Shown: one piece after another, positions 26,551 to 36,201 of the stretch
Position numbering within the stretch: position 1 is the first letter of the stretch
Layout of the letters: each line of letters starts with the position of its first letter
The notes under the pieces: generated by a model
The model's input: the letters and a program-made list of their open reading frames with translations, nothing else
Database searches by the model: none
Told to the model about the DNA's origin: nothing
Source of the DNA: Altererythrobacter epoxidivorans
GTDB lineage: Bacteria; Pseudomonadota; Alphaproteobacteria; Sphingomonadales; Sphingomonadaceae
Length of the DNA: 64,000 bases
Assembly: GCF_001281485.1 (NCBI RefSeq)
Contig: NZ_CP012669.1
Coordinates: 1,984,001 to 2,048,000 of the forward strand
Direction: 5' to 3'
Program-made: the position numbers and the translations under genes

Positions 26551-27663
26551 ATGGAACCCCGCCCGGGCTCAACTATAAGGCGATCCCAGACGCGATCGAT
26601 GGCCGACGGCCCGATCCGCGTTATGATTATCGACGATTCGATTACGGTACGCGCAGTCTTTTCGCGCATGATCGATGCCGAGCCCGACATGGTGCTCGCC
26701 GCTTCGCTCAGCAATGCCGAACGGGCGCTCGCCAAGCTGCCCGACCTTCCGACAGACGTCATCCTGCTCGACCTCGAAATGCCCGGAATGGGTGGTCTCG
26801 AGGCGCTTCCCAAGATACTTTCGACTGCCAGCAACGCGCAGGTACTGGTCGTATCCTCGCTGACGGAAGATGGCGCCGAACACACGATGGCGGCGCTGTC
26901 GATGGGCGCGGCCGACACCATGCCTAAGCCGCGACCGGGCGGCTTCGACGACGCCTATCGCAATGCGCTGCTCGACAAGATCCGTGCCCTCGGTGGCCGT
27001 GATCCCGAAGCGCGCAAGGCCAATGCCCCTCAGGAAGCAAAGGCCAGCCCGGCAAGGTCGCTCGAAACACGGCACAAGCGCCCCGAGGTGCTCGCCATCG
27101 GTGCTTCGACCGGCGGCATCCATGCGCTCAACATCCTGCTGCGCGCCCTGCCCCCCAGCTTCCAGCTGCCGATCCTGGTAACGCAGCACCTGCCTGCCGC
27201 CTTCATGCCGGTATTCGCGCGCCAGCTCGAACTTGCATCGGCACGCAAGACGGTGGTGGCCGAAAACGGCAGCGAAATTCGTCGCGGCGAAATCATGCTG
27301 GCGAGCGGCGAAGGCCACATGATCGTCGAACGTGACGGCGACAGGCTCGTCACGCGCATTTCTAAAAAGCCCGCCCCCAGCGGCTGCCGCCCGTCGGTCG
27401 ATCCGATGATCGAAAGCCTGGCGGAAAGCCTCGACGGCCATGCGCTCGTCGCGATCCTATCGGGAATGGGTCGTGACGGGGCGATCGGCGCCAAGGCGAT
27501 GGTGGAACGCGGAGGCAAGATCCTGGCGCAAGACCAGGAAAGCTCGGCTGTCTGGGGCATGCCCGGCGCAGTCGCCAAGGCCGGATTGGCGAGCGCCATC
27601 CTGCCGCCCGACCGGATGGTCGAAACTATATTAAATGAAGCGGGGGTCGCCGCGTGGAAATAA
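26551..27663 (+). CDS. cheB: Protein-glutamate methylesterase CheB
   Basis: Removes methyl groups from chemoreceptors for adaptation when phosphorylated by CheA. The 370 residues show a receiver domain (about 22-135; IIDDS and LLDLEMPGMGG) and a C-terminal methylesterase domain (about 180-365). The catalytic triad is in GASTGGIHAL (Ser), TQHLPAAFM (His) and SGMGRDGA (Asp). ATG 26551 has GAGGG seven bases upstream; the ATG at 26599 would start closer to the receiver domain but lacks such a site. The end overlaps cheR by 10 bases. Confidence 0.92.
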   Translation: MEPRPGSTIRRSQTRSMADGPIRVMIIDDSITVRAVFSRMIDAEPDMVLAASLSNAERALAKLPDLPTDVILLDLEMPGMGGLEALPKILSTASNAQVLVVSSLTEDGAEHTMAALSMGAADTMPKPRPGGFDDAYRNALLDKIRALGGRDPEARKANAPQEAKASPARSLETRHKRPEVLAIGASTGGIHALNILLRALPPSFQLPILVTQHLPAAFMPVFARQLELASARKTVVAENGSEIRRGEIMLASGEGHMIVERDGDRLVTRISKKPAPSGCRPSVDPMIESLAESLDGHALVAILSGMGRDGAIGAKAMVERGGKILAQDQESSAVWGMPGAVAKAGLASAILPPDRMVETILNEAGVAAWK

Positions 27664-28499
27664 CCGAAGCATCCTATCAGATCATCGCGGAATTGCTGTC
27701 CGCGCGAACCGGACAGCAGCTGACCGAGGGGCGCCGCTGGCGCATCGGGACCTCGCTCGCCAGCATCTTCCGCGAACGCGGCATCAGCAATGTCGACCAG
27801 CTCGTTTGCCTGCTTTCCATGCCGGGCGAAGCGCAGCTGGCGCAGGACGTGGTCGAAGCGCTGCTCAACAACGAAACCTATTTCTTCCGCGACAAGCCGA
27901 CGTTCGATCAGCTGCCGGACGAGATTTTCCCATTGCTGTCGGAACGCAGGCGGGAAAAACGCCGCCTGCAGATCTGGTGTGCAGGCTGTTCGACCGGGCA
28001 GGAGGCGCATTCGCTCGCCATCCAGTTCGCCGAACAGCACGCCCGCTGGCAGGGCTGGTCGATCGACATTCTCGGCACCGATGTCTCGACCAAGGCGATC
28101 AACGCGGCGCGCAGCGGCCACTACAGCCAGTTCGAGGTCCAGCGTGGCCTCAGCGTTTCGCAGATGCTCAATCATTTCGACGAGACGGCATCGGGGTGGC
28201 AGATCCATTCGGGTACCCGATCGATCGTCCGTTTCCAGCAGCACAACATCCTCGATGTCTCGCCGGGCAGGCAGCCGTTCGACCTGATCCTGTGCCGCAA
28301 TGTCCTGCTCTATTTCGACGGCCCGACGCGCGACCGCGCCTTCGACCGCCTGCATCAGGCTTTGGCCCCAGACGGCTTCCTGATGCTCGGTGCAGGCGAG
28401 ACCGTCGTGGGGCAGACCAAGACTTTCGAGCCGACATCATACGCCAGCATCTATGAGCCAGCGCCGTTCCGCACCGCTGCGCATGCGCTGGCAGGTTGA
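27654..28499 (+). CDS. cheR: Chemoreceptor methyltransferase CheR
   Basis: Methylates receptor glutamates using SAM. The 281 residues contain the helical N-terminal domain (about 1-75), NNETYFFRD, the SAM-site loop WCAGCSTGQEAHSLA, and the LCRNVLLYF motif. The start is a GTG at 27654 inside cheB. The only receptor in this operon lacks an obvious C-terminal CheR-docking pentapeptide, so CheR probably acts without tethering. Confidence 0.93.
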   Translation: MEITEASYQIIAELLSARTGQQLTEGRRWRIGTSLASIFRERGISNVDQLVCLLSMPGEAQLAQDVVEALLNNETYFFRDKPTFDQLPDEIFPLLSERRREKRRLQIWCAGCSTGQEAHSLAIQFAEQHARWQGWSIDILGTDVSTKAINAARSGHYSQFEVQRGLSVSQMLNHFDETASGWQIHSGTRSIVRFQQHNILDVSPGRQPFDLILCRNVLLYFDGPTRDRAFDRLHQALAPDGFLMLGAGETVVGQTKTFEPTSYASIYEPAPFRTAAHALAG

Positions 28500-28616
28500 G
28501 ATTGCGGCGCGCCGGAGCCGCTCGGGCCAAGAGGCCGAAGATCAAGGTAAAGATTGTATTTACGCTTCCTTAGCGAATGGCGGTTATCCCAACCCTTCGA
28601 ATGGAAATTTGCGCGC

Positions 28617-30167
28617 ATGACAGGGGATATCGTGCAGTCGGCCAACGCACCTTTTAGATTGACCACACCGTTACTGGTACTTGCCCCGCTCGCGGTGCTC
28701 AGCATCGTTTTCGGTACAATCGTGCTCGCCGTCTGGTTCAGCGAGGACTATGCCTTCGTCTCCCCCCAATCACTGATCATTTCGGGCGTCCTCCTTTACG
28801 CGACGACCATCTTCGCGCTTGGCACTTACACCCGCCGCGACGGCGCTGACGTCGTACCTCCGAGCATCGTCGACATTCTCACCGGCCTCCCGAACCGCCG
28901 TGCACTGCACAACGATTTCGCCGGAGAGACGAACCAGGGCGAGGAAGTAGCGCTGGCACTGCTCGATCTCGACGGGTTCAAGCAGGTCAACGACCATTTC
29001 GGCCATATCTTTGGCGACCAGCTGATCGCGCGGGCATCCGAGATCCTCACCCGCCTGTGCGGCAACGAAGCGCGTTGCTATCGCCTCGGCGGTGACGAAT
29101 TCGCCGTCATGAAGCGGGGTCCGGTAGCCGGCACGATCGTCGAAAGCATCTGCCGCAAGATCATCGAGGAACTGGCGAAGCCGATCCAGATGGAAGACCG
29201 CGCGATCGCAGTCGGGGTCAGCATCGGAATTTCGCGCAGCACGGGCATGGACGGTCTCACGTCCTCCGAACTGCTGCGCCGCAGCGACGTGGCCATGTAT
29301 GCCTCGAAACGCGGCGGCAAGATGCGCTGCACCTGGTTCAGCACGGACTTCGATCGCAATCGCGAGGCCGTTCGCGAATTAGACAACGAACTCCGCGAGG
29401 CGCTGGCCAACGAAGAATTCCGGCTGTTCTACCAGCCGCTGGTCGACGCGGATTCGCACAAGATCGTGGCGGTGGAATCGCTGCTTCGCTGGGAACGCCC
29501 GGACGGACAGCAGATCGGTCCGAACATCTTCATCCCGGTGGCTGAGGAATCGGGCCTGATCAACGCGATCGGGCTGTGGGTCCTGCGCCGTGCCTGCACG
29601 GATGCGCTGGCCTTCGGCAACATCACCCTGTCCGTGAATATTTCGGCCGCGCAGCTGCGCAATCCGGAATTCCCGATCCAGCTCGGCTATATTCTCGAAG
29701 AAACCGGGTTCCCGGCAGAGCGCCTCGACCTCGAAGTCACGGAAACCTGCCTCGTCCTCGATCCGGTCGTCGCAGAGCGCAGCCTCAACGTAATTCGCGA
29801 ATTCGGCGTAAACGTCTCGCTCGACGACTTCGGCACCGGTTATGCCTCGATCGGCTTCCTGCGCCAGTTCCGCTTCGAAAAGCTCAAGCTCGACCGTTCG
29901 CTAGTCGTGAAAGCAGGCGAAGATGACGGTTCGCGCGCCATGATGCTGTCGAGCATCGCGATGGCACGTGCGCTCAAAATGGGCGTGACCGCAGAAGGCG
30001 TCGAAACCGAAGAGCAAGCCACGCTCGTGCGGACGGCGGGCTGCGACCAGATCCAGGGATGGCTCTATTACAAGGCCATGCCCTTCACCGAAGTGCAGGG
30101 CCTTATCGATGCCCAGCAGCAAGACAATATCGCCTCCAAGCAGGCGAGCCAGGGGAACGCGGCATGA
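28617..30167 (+). CDS. Membrane GGDEF-EAL protein (c-di-GMP cyclase/phosphodiesterase)
   Basis: A 516-residue inner-membrane protein. Two N-terminal membrane helices (about 22-45 and 54-74) are followed by a GGDEF domain with an intact [10 protein letters not shown] active loop. The EAL domain has ESL in place of EAL, and keeps [34 protein letters not shown] and the QG motif. Both activities are therefore possible. The start is ATG 28617 (117 bases after cheR). Its stop overlaps the ATG of the receptor gene, which ties c-di-GMP turnover to this chemotaxis pathway. Confidence 0.9.
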   Translation: MTGDIVQSANAPFRLTTPLLVLAPLAVLSIVFGTIVLAVWFSEDYAFVSPQSLIISGVLLYATTIFALGTYTRRDGADVVPPSIVDILTGLPNRRALHNDFAGETNQGEEVALALLDLDGFKQVNDHFGHIFGDQLIARASEILTRLCGNEARCYRLGGDEFAVMKRGPVAGTIVESICRKIIEELAKPIQMEDRAIAVGVSIGISRSTGMDGLTSSELLRRSDVAMYASKRGGKMRCTWFSTDFDRNREAVRELDNELREALANEEFRLFYQPLVDADSHKIVAVESLLRWERPDGQQIGPNIFIPVAEESGLINAIGLWVLRRACTDALAFGNITLSVNISAAQLRNPEFPIQLGYILEETGFPAERLDLEVTETCLVLDPVVAERSLNVIREFGVNVSLDDFGTGYASIGFLRQFRFEKLKLDRSLVVKAGEDDGSRAMMLSSIAMARALKMGVTAEGVETEEQATLVRTAGCDQIQGWLYYKAMPFTEVQGLIDAQQQDNIASKQASQGNAA

Positions 30168-32044
30168 GTGCCCAGATCGATACCAATGAAATGACCGCAG
30201 CCGGCCACGAGGTCGAGGCTGACGTTCGCGAGAAAATCCTCGCCGAAATGCGCGGTGACGGGGACCTCGAACAGATCGAAGTCGCCCCGGCAGCGCCGCG
30301 CAAGGGGATGGGCCGCGTCATCGACTGGTTCGACGATCTCCAGCTGGGCCGCAAGATCCGCGTGATCTTCGGCACTTTCCTTGGCGCCATTGCGGCGATC
30401 GCGATCGTGCTGGGCTACAGCTTCTCGGAGCTTTACGACCGCTTCCTGGTATCCGACGACATGCGCGATACCGCGCAGCTTTCGGCCAATCTGCACAGCA
30501 CCACAGGTGACATGCGCTACAACGCGGTGCGCTATATCTTCGGCAACGAAGAAGCGACCGTCGTCCGCATGAACGAGGCGCACCAGCTTGCCGTGACCCA
30601 GCTCGACACAATCGAGGCAGCAGTCCGCCAGCATTCGCCGGAGATTACGCCCGAAGTGGTCGAGATGCGCGATCTGCTGGCGCAGTATAACACCAAGTTC
30701 GACGAACTCCGTGCGAGCCTCGCCAGAGAAGGCCAGGGCCCTCGCTCGACGGCCCTCGCCTACGAACTTTCCGCACTTGGCGATACGCTCGTCGACCGGA
30801 CCGCGGCGCTCGAAAAGAGCCTGCTCGGCTGGATCACGCAGTATCGCGTCAACGGCCTCCAGTATTTCTTCAACACGGTCAGCGTGACGATCGTATTCAT
30901 GCTGTTCGCCGCATTCGTGATCGCCGGTGGCCTGCGCTATCTCACGACGAATTTCTCTTCGAAGATCGTCGAAATTACCGACGGCATGAACCGCCTCGCC
31001 AAGGGCGACCGCCACTTCGAGATCGAAGGGCTTGGACGCCGCGACGAAATCGGATCGATGCTGGTCGCGATGGAAACCTTCAAGAAAGCGAACGTCCGTC
31101 TGGAAAAATGGGCGAAGGAACGCGCCCTGCGTGCCGACAAGGAAAAGGCGCTACAGGCCGAACGCGAAAAGGAACGCGAGGCAGTAGAAGCCGAACGCGT
31201 CCAGATGATGATCGAACTTGCCAATGAATTCGAACGTTCGGTCGGCGATGTCGTCGGCGGCGTGGCAGCGGCTTCGAGCCAGCTCCAGCTCACGGCATCG
31301 AGCATGGCTTCCTCTGCCGAGGAATCGACGCGACAGACCAACGAAGTCGTACGTTCGATGGACGAAGCGAATGCCGGCGCAACTGCAGCAGCTGCCGCAT
31401 CCGACGAATTTGCGATGTCGATCGGCGAAATCAGCCGCCAGGCTGCATCATCGGCAGAACTCGCTCGCACGGCGACCCTGTCTGCCAATGAAGCGGACGA
31501 GACCATTTCCGCCCTCTCCGTTTCGGCCGAACAGGTCGGCGAGATCGTGGAACTGATCCAGACTATTGCCCAGCGAACCAACCTTCTCGCCCTCAATGCC
31601 TCGATCGAGGCTGCTCGCGGCGGTGAAGCGGGACGCGGGTTCGCCGTGGTCGCAAGCGAGGTCAAGGAACTGGCCATGCAGACCAGCCGCGCGACCGAGC
31701 AGGTTGCCGAGCAGATCCGTGCCATGCAGGATTCGACCGGTGCCAGCGTCAGCGCGCTGCGTACGATCGCGGAGCAGGTCCAGCAGCTCGAAACGACAGC
31801 CGTTTCCATCGCTTCGGCGGTGGACCAGCAGTCGGTCGCGGGTCAGGATCTTGCCCGCAGCATCGATCTTGCCGCACGCAGCACCGACCGCGTGTCGAGC
31901 CATATCGAGGATGTTCGCGAACTTTCGCTGGCAACCGGCGCTGCTGCAGCCCAGGTCCTGTCATCTTCGACGGAGCTGGAAGGTCAGGCATCGACACTTC
32001 GCTCTCAGGTCCAGAACTTCCTCAGTTCGATCCGCAAGAGCTGA
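30164..32044 (+). CDS. Methyl-accepting chemotaxis protein
   Basis: A 626-residue transmembrane chemoreceptor. An unusual cytosolic start of about 60 acidic residues precedes TM1 (65-86). A periplasmic, mostly helical sensor (about 87-237) follows, then TM2 (238-260), HAMP (260-315) and the signalling coiled coil. The hairpin tip is the universal motif [20 protein letters not shown]. The sensor looks like a four-helix bundle; the ligand is unknown. It is the last gene of the operon and the only receptor here. Start ATG 30164 overlaps the upstream stop. Confidence 0.92.
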   Translation: MSAQIDTNEMTAAGHEVEADVREKILAEMRGDGDLEQIEVAPAAPRKGMGRVIDWFDDLQLGRKIRVIFGTFLGAIAAIAIVLGYSFSELYDRFLVSDDMRDTAQLSANLHSTTGDMRYNAVRYIFGNEEATVVRMNEAHQLAVTQLDTIEAAVRQHSPEITPEVVEMRDLLAQYNTKFDELRASLAREGQGPRSTALAYELSALGDTLVDRTAALEKSLLGWITQYRVNGLQYFFNTVSVTIVFMLFAAFVIAGGLRYLTTNFSSKIVEITDGMNRLAKGDRHFEIEGLGRRDEIGSMLVAMETFKKANVRLEKWAKERALRADKEKALQAEREKEREAVEAERVQMMIELANEFERSVGDVVGGVAAASSQLQLTASSMASSAEESTRQTNEVVRSMDEANAGATAAAAASDEFAMSIGEISRQAASSAELARTATLSANEADETISALSVSAEQVGEIVELIQTIAQRTNLLALNASIEAARGGEAGRGFAVVASEVKELAMQTSRATEQVAEQIRAMQDSTGASVSALRTIAEQVQQLETTAVSIASAVDQQSVAGQDLARSIDLAARSTDRVSSHIEDVRELSLATGAAAAQVLSSSTELEGQASTLRSQVQNFLSSIRKS

Positions 32045-32179
32045 TCCGGCAAGCAACCGGCACCGCGTTGCAAGTTTGGCAACGCACCGTTTCCTGCAAA
32101 GCGATGGCGCGGAATCGCAGGCTCTGCAATCTGGATCCGTCCGGGGGGCACCATTCCCTCCGAACCTCTCCCATACTTC

Positions 32180-32213
32180 AAGCTGGAGGCGTTAAACCGT
32201 CTCCAGCTTTTTT
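32180..32213 (+). terminator. Intrinsic terminator of the chemotaxis operon
   Basis: A 9-bp stem (AAGCTGGAG / CTCCAGCTT) is followed by a run of six T on the plus strand. It ends the che operon. The stop codon of the converging LysR gene lies in the loop. The minus strand has no T-run after the hairpin, so it works one way. Confidence 0.85.
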
Positions 32214-33163
32214 CTTGGCACCCGCGATTGCGTTTCGGCATCGGTTGTCTGGATCACCCACTGGCGGAAGCGCTCGATCGCGTGAACGCTGCCCGATGCG
32301 GGCTTCGTCGCGATGGCATAGCTGAACGAAGTACGGGCATATTCACCAAAAGGCCGAACAAGGCCCGTCGACGATCCGTAGAAGTTTTCCATGTCTTCCA
32401 ACACCAGGGCGAGGCCGAGCCCGCTTTGCGCGGCTGCTATCAGGAGCGGCCCGTCGTCATAGGTGTCGACATTAAGGGGGAAATCCGCCGGCAGCCCGAC
32501 TTCGGCTTTCCAGGTGTCCAGCATCTGCGGCAGGTGGCGGTGCACCAGCAAGGGCGTGCTCCGCAGTGCGGCGCGCAAGCCGTCGAGCGGATCGACCAGC
32601 CCTTCGCGGGCAACGACATATGCGCCCTGCGGCCTCAAGGGCTGGAATTCGATCTTCCCCTTACCTTCCTCGGCAAAGAAAATGATCATGTCCAAGGTGC
32701 TTCCGAGCTTTTCGATCGGAGAACCCGATGTTTCGATCCGCAGGTCGATATCGGGGTTGCTCTGACGGAACCGGTCGAGCCGCGGGATGAGCCAGGCGGT
32801 GGCGAATGACGTCGGCACTCCGACGACCAGCTGCTTCCTGCTGGGCGCTGCGCGCCGTTCGAAAACTGCGGTCAGCTGGTCCATCGGCAGCTTCAGCTCT
32901 TCGAAGAGCCGCATCCCGTCTTCGTTCAAGCGGTATTCGTTTGCGCCGCGCGTGAACAGCGGCCGCCCGACGTGCTGCTCCAGCTTGAGCACACGCCGGC
33001 TCAAGGCCGAAACGGACAGACTAAGCTCTTCGGAAGCTTTCCGCAGCGAACCGGCACGGGCTGCAGCGACGAACGCTTCCAAAGATCCGGTTGGGGGTAA
33101 ACGGCGGATCTCGCATTCCTTCGCAAAGGTGAGCGCTATGACGGATTGTGCCGCAATGCACAA
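32192..33163 (-). CDS. LysR-family transcriptional regulator
   Basis: DNA-binding regulator with an N-terminal winged helix (SLEAFVAAARAGSLRKASEE, then LSVSALSRRV) and a periplasmic-binding-protein-like effector domain (about 90-295). The start is unclear. No ATG or GTG lies close before the helix. The TTG at 33163 gives 323 residues but has a poor ribosome-binding site. A codon ATC at 33109 has AGGA seven bases upstream and would give 305 residues, the usual family length. The ATG at 33304 would add about 47 unlikely residues. Divergent from the UrcA-family gene; the target genes are not known. Confidence 0.8.
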   Translation of the reverse strand: MCIAAQSVIALTFAKECEIRRLPPTGSLEAFVAAARAGSLRKASEELSLSVSALSRRVLKLEQHVGRPLFTRGANEYRLNEDGMRLFEELKLPMDQLTAVFERRAAPSRKQLVVGVPTSFATAWLIPRLDRFRQSNPDIDLRIETSGSPIEKLGSTLDMIIFFAEEGKGKIEFQPLRPQGAYVVAREGLVDPLDGLRAALRSTPLLVHRHLPQMLDTWKAEVGLPADFPLNVDTYDDGPLLIAAAQSGLGLALVLEDMENFYGSSTGLVRPFGEYARTSFSYAIATKPASGSVHAIERFRQWVIQTTDAETQSRVPRKKLETV

Positions 33164-33164
33164 T
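33145..33164. promoter_or_regulatory. Palindrome at the LysR gene start
   Basis: A perfect 7-bp inverted repeat, ATTGTGC and GCACAAT, around 6 bases. It lies between the divergent LysR and UrcA genes and overlaps the TTG start candidate. Its size suits a LysR-type recognition site, which would mean autoregulation and possible control of the UrcA gene. Confidence 0.4.
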
Positions 33165-33324
33165 GGCCTTGCGACGTACCGATTTGAGCGGTCAAATCCA
33201 TTATATTCAACTGTTATTACTACGTTTTTCTCGTGTTTCCAATATTGCAACGCGAATTTACCGTCTTTGCGATGGTCCTCGAACCGCTCCTGTTCATACT
33301 GCAATGCAGCATAAGGAGTGCATC

Positions 33325-33645
33325 ATGAAAAAGCTTTCTTCCATCCTCGCCCTCGCCGCTGCAGTCGCAGTCGTCCCCTCGGTCAGCCACGCTGCCGAGA
33401 TTGTCGAGTTCGGCTACAAGGCCAGCGAACTCTCGACCCCGGCTTCGCAGGCTGCCCTGCTCGAGCGGATCGAGCTCTATTCCAAGAAGGCGTGCAAGCG
33501 CGGTTCGCCGTTCGCGCCCCTTTCCGCGGTTAAGGATTGCACGTCCGATCTGAAGTCCCAGCTCGTCGACGCGATCGGTGATCCCGAACTGCAAATACTG
33601 GCCGAGCAGGAAAGCGAAGTCTTCGTCAGGACCGCTCGCAAGTAA
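33325..33645 (+). CDS. UrcA family exported protein
   Basis: A 106-residue protein with a clear signal peptide (about 1-23, ending SVSHA). The mature part has the UrcA-family layout: VEFGYKASELSTPASQAAL, then two Cys in KKACKRG and VKDCTS that may form a disulphide. The family is common in sphingomonads, small, periplasmic and without known function. The ATG at 33325 follows AAGGAG at good spacing. Confidence 0.85.
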   Translation: MKKLSSILALAAAVAVVPSVSHAAEIVEFGYKASELSTPASQAALLERIELYSKKACKRGSPFAPLSAVKDCTSDLKSQLVDAIGDPELQILAEQESEVFVRTARK

Positions 33646-33666
33646 GCCAATCCTGCTTTCCATTCG

Positions 33667-33724
33667 ATCGCCTCGCTCGACCAGCAAGCGCCATTCGTGC
33701 CCTTGCTCGTTCGATCGAGGCGAT
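33667..33724. terminator. Long imperfect hairpin between converging genes
   Basis: ATCGCCTCG pairs with CGAGGCGAT, and the inner AGCAAG pairs with CTTGCT, giving an interrupted stem of about 20 bp. It sits between the converging UrcA and CoA-transferase genes and may end both transcripts. There is no T-run on either side, so it is not a textbook intrinsic terminator. Confidence 0.4.
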
Positions 33725-33756
33725 TGACCTATTCGGAACCGGTGTCTCGCTCCGGC

Positions 33757-34845
33757 TTAATCGATCCATTCCTTCGGGATGCCTGAATGCGCTGTTGGAT
33801 CGAGAGTTTCGGCAGGCATCCTCACCGCTGATTTGCTGAACCGCGGCGCTGGCCGCGGCTGGAACGAGGTTTCGGTCGCGATGATCGATCCGCGCCCAGT
33901 CCCGCCCTCGTCCCGCGCTGCCTCTTCCAGCGACAGCACCGGCGTAACGCAGGCATCCAGAGGAGAGAACAACTCGGTCCATTCCTTCATGGTGCGCCGC
34001 CTGACGATCGCAGCTACGCGCTCTGATCGCGCAGCCCAATGGACCGGGTTGAGGTAGTCGGGAAATTCTTCAATTTCGAAACCCAGGCCGGTGACAAAAG
34101 CATCGTGGAGGGGCTTTTCGAGCGCCCCGACGGCAATGTGCCGGCCATCCGATGTCTCGTAACACCTGTAGAAATAGGCGCTTCCGTCGAGCAGATTTCC
34201 GCCCCGCCCTGCGTTCCACTGGCCCATCTGCATCCAGCCGGCGAGCTGTGTCATCAGCACGCTGATCCCGTCGATCATGGCAACGTCGAGGACCTGCCCT
34301 TTCCCGGACCGGTCGCGCTCCCGCAAGGCGGCGAGGACGCCGGTTGCGAGGAACATGCCGCCTCCGCCGAAATTGCCGACGAAGTTGACCGGGGGCGTCG
34401 GGGGACCATCGAACGGCCCGATGGGATAAAGCCCGCCGCTCAGCGCAAGGTAATTGATGTCGTGGCCGGCCTTCTGGCTCAGCGGCCCATCCTGGCCCCA
34501 GCCGCTCATCCGCGCATAGACCAGTCTGTCATTTAGGGCGCAAAGACGGTCTGGACCAAGCCCCAGGCGTTCCATCGTTCCGGGCCGGTATCCCTCGATC
34601 ACCACATCTGCCTTTGCCGTGAGGGTGAGCACTTTTTCCAGTCCTTCGGGCGACTTCATGTCGATCGCAATCGACGGTCGCCCGCGAAAGAGAAAATCGA
34701 ATCGCGGGTCACCGCCGAGCGGGTTGATCGCGCCCTTTCGTTCGATCCGCAGCCCGTCGGCCCCGAGATCGCAAAGCATCATTGCGCCAAACGGCGTGGG
34801 GCCGAGTCCCGAAAATTCGAGCACCTTGATACCCGCCAAGGGCAT
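33757..34845 (-). CDS. CaiB/BaiF family CoA-transferase (AMACR-like)
   Basis: Class III CoA-transferase or alpha-methylacyl-CoA racemase-like enzyme. The 362 residues start MPLAGIKVLEFSGLGPTPF and show the family stretches LGADGLRIER, DMKSPEGLEKV, VVIEGYRPGTMERLGLGP and the catalytic Asp region GHDINYLALSG. It either moves CoA between acids or flips a 2-methylacyl-CoA centre. ATG 34845 has GGAGGTG six bases upstream, which beats the upstream ATG at 34893. It is divergent from the four-gene degradation operon across a control region with a TACTAGCCAGTA site, so it belongs to the same regulon. Confidence 0.87.
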   Translation of the reverse strand: MPLAGIKVLEFSGLGPTPFGAMMLCDLGADGLRIERKGAINPLGGDPRFDFLFRGRPSIAIDMKSPEGLEKVLTLTAKADVVIEGYRPGTMERLGLGPDRLCALNDRLVYARMSGWGQDGPLSQKAGHDINYLALSGGLYPIGPFDGPPTPPVNFVGNFGGGGMFLATGVLAALRERDRSGKGQVLDVAMIDGISVLMTQLAGWMQMGQWNAGRGGNLLDGSAYFYRCYETSDGRHIAVGALEKPLHDAFVTGLGFEIEEFPDYLNPVHWAARSERVAAIVRRRTMKEWTELFSPLDACVTPVLSLEEAARDEGGTGRGSIIATETSFQPRPAPRFSKSAVRMPAETLDPTAHSGIPKEWID

Positions 34846-34928
34846 CGTGCCACCTCCGGAATCCTCGTCCGAATTGCCTCGCGTTTCATCCATATCCCTC
34901 GCCCCATATTCTGATTGGTTCAAAAATA

Positions 34929-34940
34929 TACTAGCCAGTA
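34929..34940. promoter_or_regulatory. Shared operator, site A
   Basis: TACTAGCCAGTA lies between the divergent CoA-transferase and Fe-type alcohol dehydrogenase genes, about 80 bases from each start. Its reverse complement (TACTGGCTAGTA) matches site B at 11 of 12 bases; read directly it matches site C at 10 of 12. The proposed binder is the TetR protein encoded at 45373-46014. Confidence 0.6.
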
Positions 34941-35014
34941 GCCGCTTTGCCTGTCACTATCGAATTCACGATCCGCGAAAACGCGGACGATTTGCGATGA
35001 GAGAGGTACCGAGA

Positions 35015-36193
35015 ATGGCCAGCGCCCCCGCCAGCGAATTACGTTTTACGCGAACCGAGCGCGTCACGATGGGCATGCCCGCCGCCGACGCCCTGCTGGA
35101 CCAGGCACAGGCGATGGGCTGCAAGAAGGTGTTCCTGCTCACGTCGACGACGCTTCGCGAGAAGACCGACGAAATCGCCAAGATCGAAAAAGCGCTGGGT
35201 TCGCGCCATGCCGGCACCCACAGCGGCATTGCCCCCCATGCACCGCGCGCCGATGTGCTCGAAGCTGCCAATGCTGCCCGCGACGCCGGGGCTGACCTCA
35301 TTGTCTCGGTCGGCGGTGGCTCGGCCACCGATGCGGCCAAGATCATCAGCCTCCTGATCAAGCACGACGTCCGCACGGTCGAGGATTTCGAGCCGCTGCG
35401 GACCTATGTCACCGACGATGGCCAGGTCATAAACCCGATCACGGTCGGACCCGATATCCCGGTGATCTGCGTGCCGACCACACTATCGGGTGGCGAATTC
35501 AATGCACTTTCGGGATCGACCGACGAGGTAACCCAGCACAAGCAGGGTTACGAGCATCGCAACATGGCGCCGGTGATGGTTGTGCTCGATCCCGCGATCA
35601 CGGTGCACACGCCCGAATGGCTCTGGCTTTCGACCGGCGTTCGTTCGGTCGACCACGCGGTCGAAACGCTATCTTCCGACAAATCGAACGATTTCGCTGA
35701 CGGCCTCGCCGAGAGCGCGCTGAAACTGCTTGTCGAGGGCCTGCCCCGCGTAAAGGCGGATCCCAACGACCTCGAAGGGCGGCTGAAATGCCAGGTCGGA
35801 GCATGGCAATCGATGATCAGCATAATCGGGGGCGTCCCCATGGGCGCAAGCCATGCCATCGGCCACATCCTGGGCGGGACATGCGACGTCCCCCACGGCT
35901 ATTGCTCATGCGTCATGGCCCCATACGTCCTCCAATGGAACGCGGAGTATGACGACAGCCGACAGAAGCGCACGCTGGCCGTTCTGGGCAACACGCATCC
36001 TACCGCTGCAGAAGCTCTCGACGCCTTCATCCGCGGCCTTGGAATGCCCCGCACCTTGAGCGAGGTGGGGGTCGACGAATCCCGCTTCCAGCAGGTTTCC
36101 GAATACACCCTGCTCGATATCTGGGGCAGGACGAACCCGCGGCCGATCAGCACGGCCGCAGACGTCATGCAGATCCTGCGACTGGCAGCCTGA
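35015..36193 (+). CDS. Iron-containing alcohol dehydrogenase
   Basis: A 392-residue NAD(P)-dependent group III alcohol dehydrogenase or maleylacetate-reductase-like enzyme. The nucleotide motif is VGGGSATDAAK; metal ligands fall in VRSVDHAVE and GASHAIGHILGG. It probably interconverts an alcohol and an aldehyde or ketone in the pathway. ATG 35015 has GAGAGG eight bases upstream; ATG 34997 is also possible. First gene of a four-gene operon (gaps of 8, 58 and 9 bases), with site A upstream. Confidence 0.87.
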   Translation: MASAPASELRFTRTERVTMGMPAADALLDQAQAMGCKKVFLLTSTTLREKTDEIAKIEKALGSRHAGTHSGIAPHAPRADVLEAANAARDAGADLIVSVGGGSATDAAKIISLLIKHDVRTVEDFEPLRTYVTDDGQVINPITVGPDIPVICVPTTLSGGEFNALSGSTDEVTQHKQGYEHRNMAPVMVVLDPAITVHTPEWLWLSTGVRSVDHAVETLSSDKSNDFADGLAESALKLLVEGLPRVKADPNDLEGRLKCQVGAWQSMISIIGGVPMGASHAIGHILGGTCDVPHGYCSCVMAPYVLQWNAEYDDSRQKRTLAVLGNTHPTAAEALDAFIRGLGMPRTLSEVGVDESRFQQVSEYTLLDIWGRTNPRPISTAADVMQILRLAA

Positions 36194-36201
36194 GACACCG
36201 C

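Noticed and set aside
34619..35014. N-terminal extension of the Fe-type alcohol dehydrogenase
   Set aside because: It overlaps the divergent CoA-transferase gene and operator site A; a good ribosome-binding site supports the ATG at 35015.
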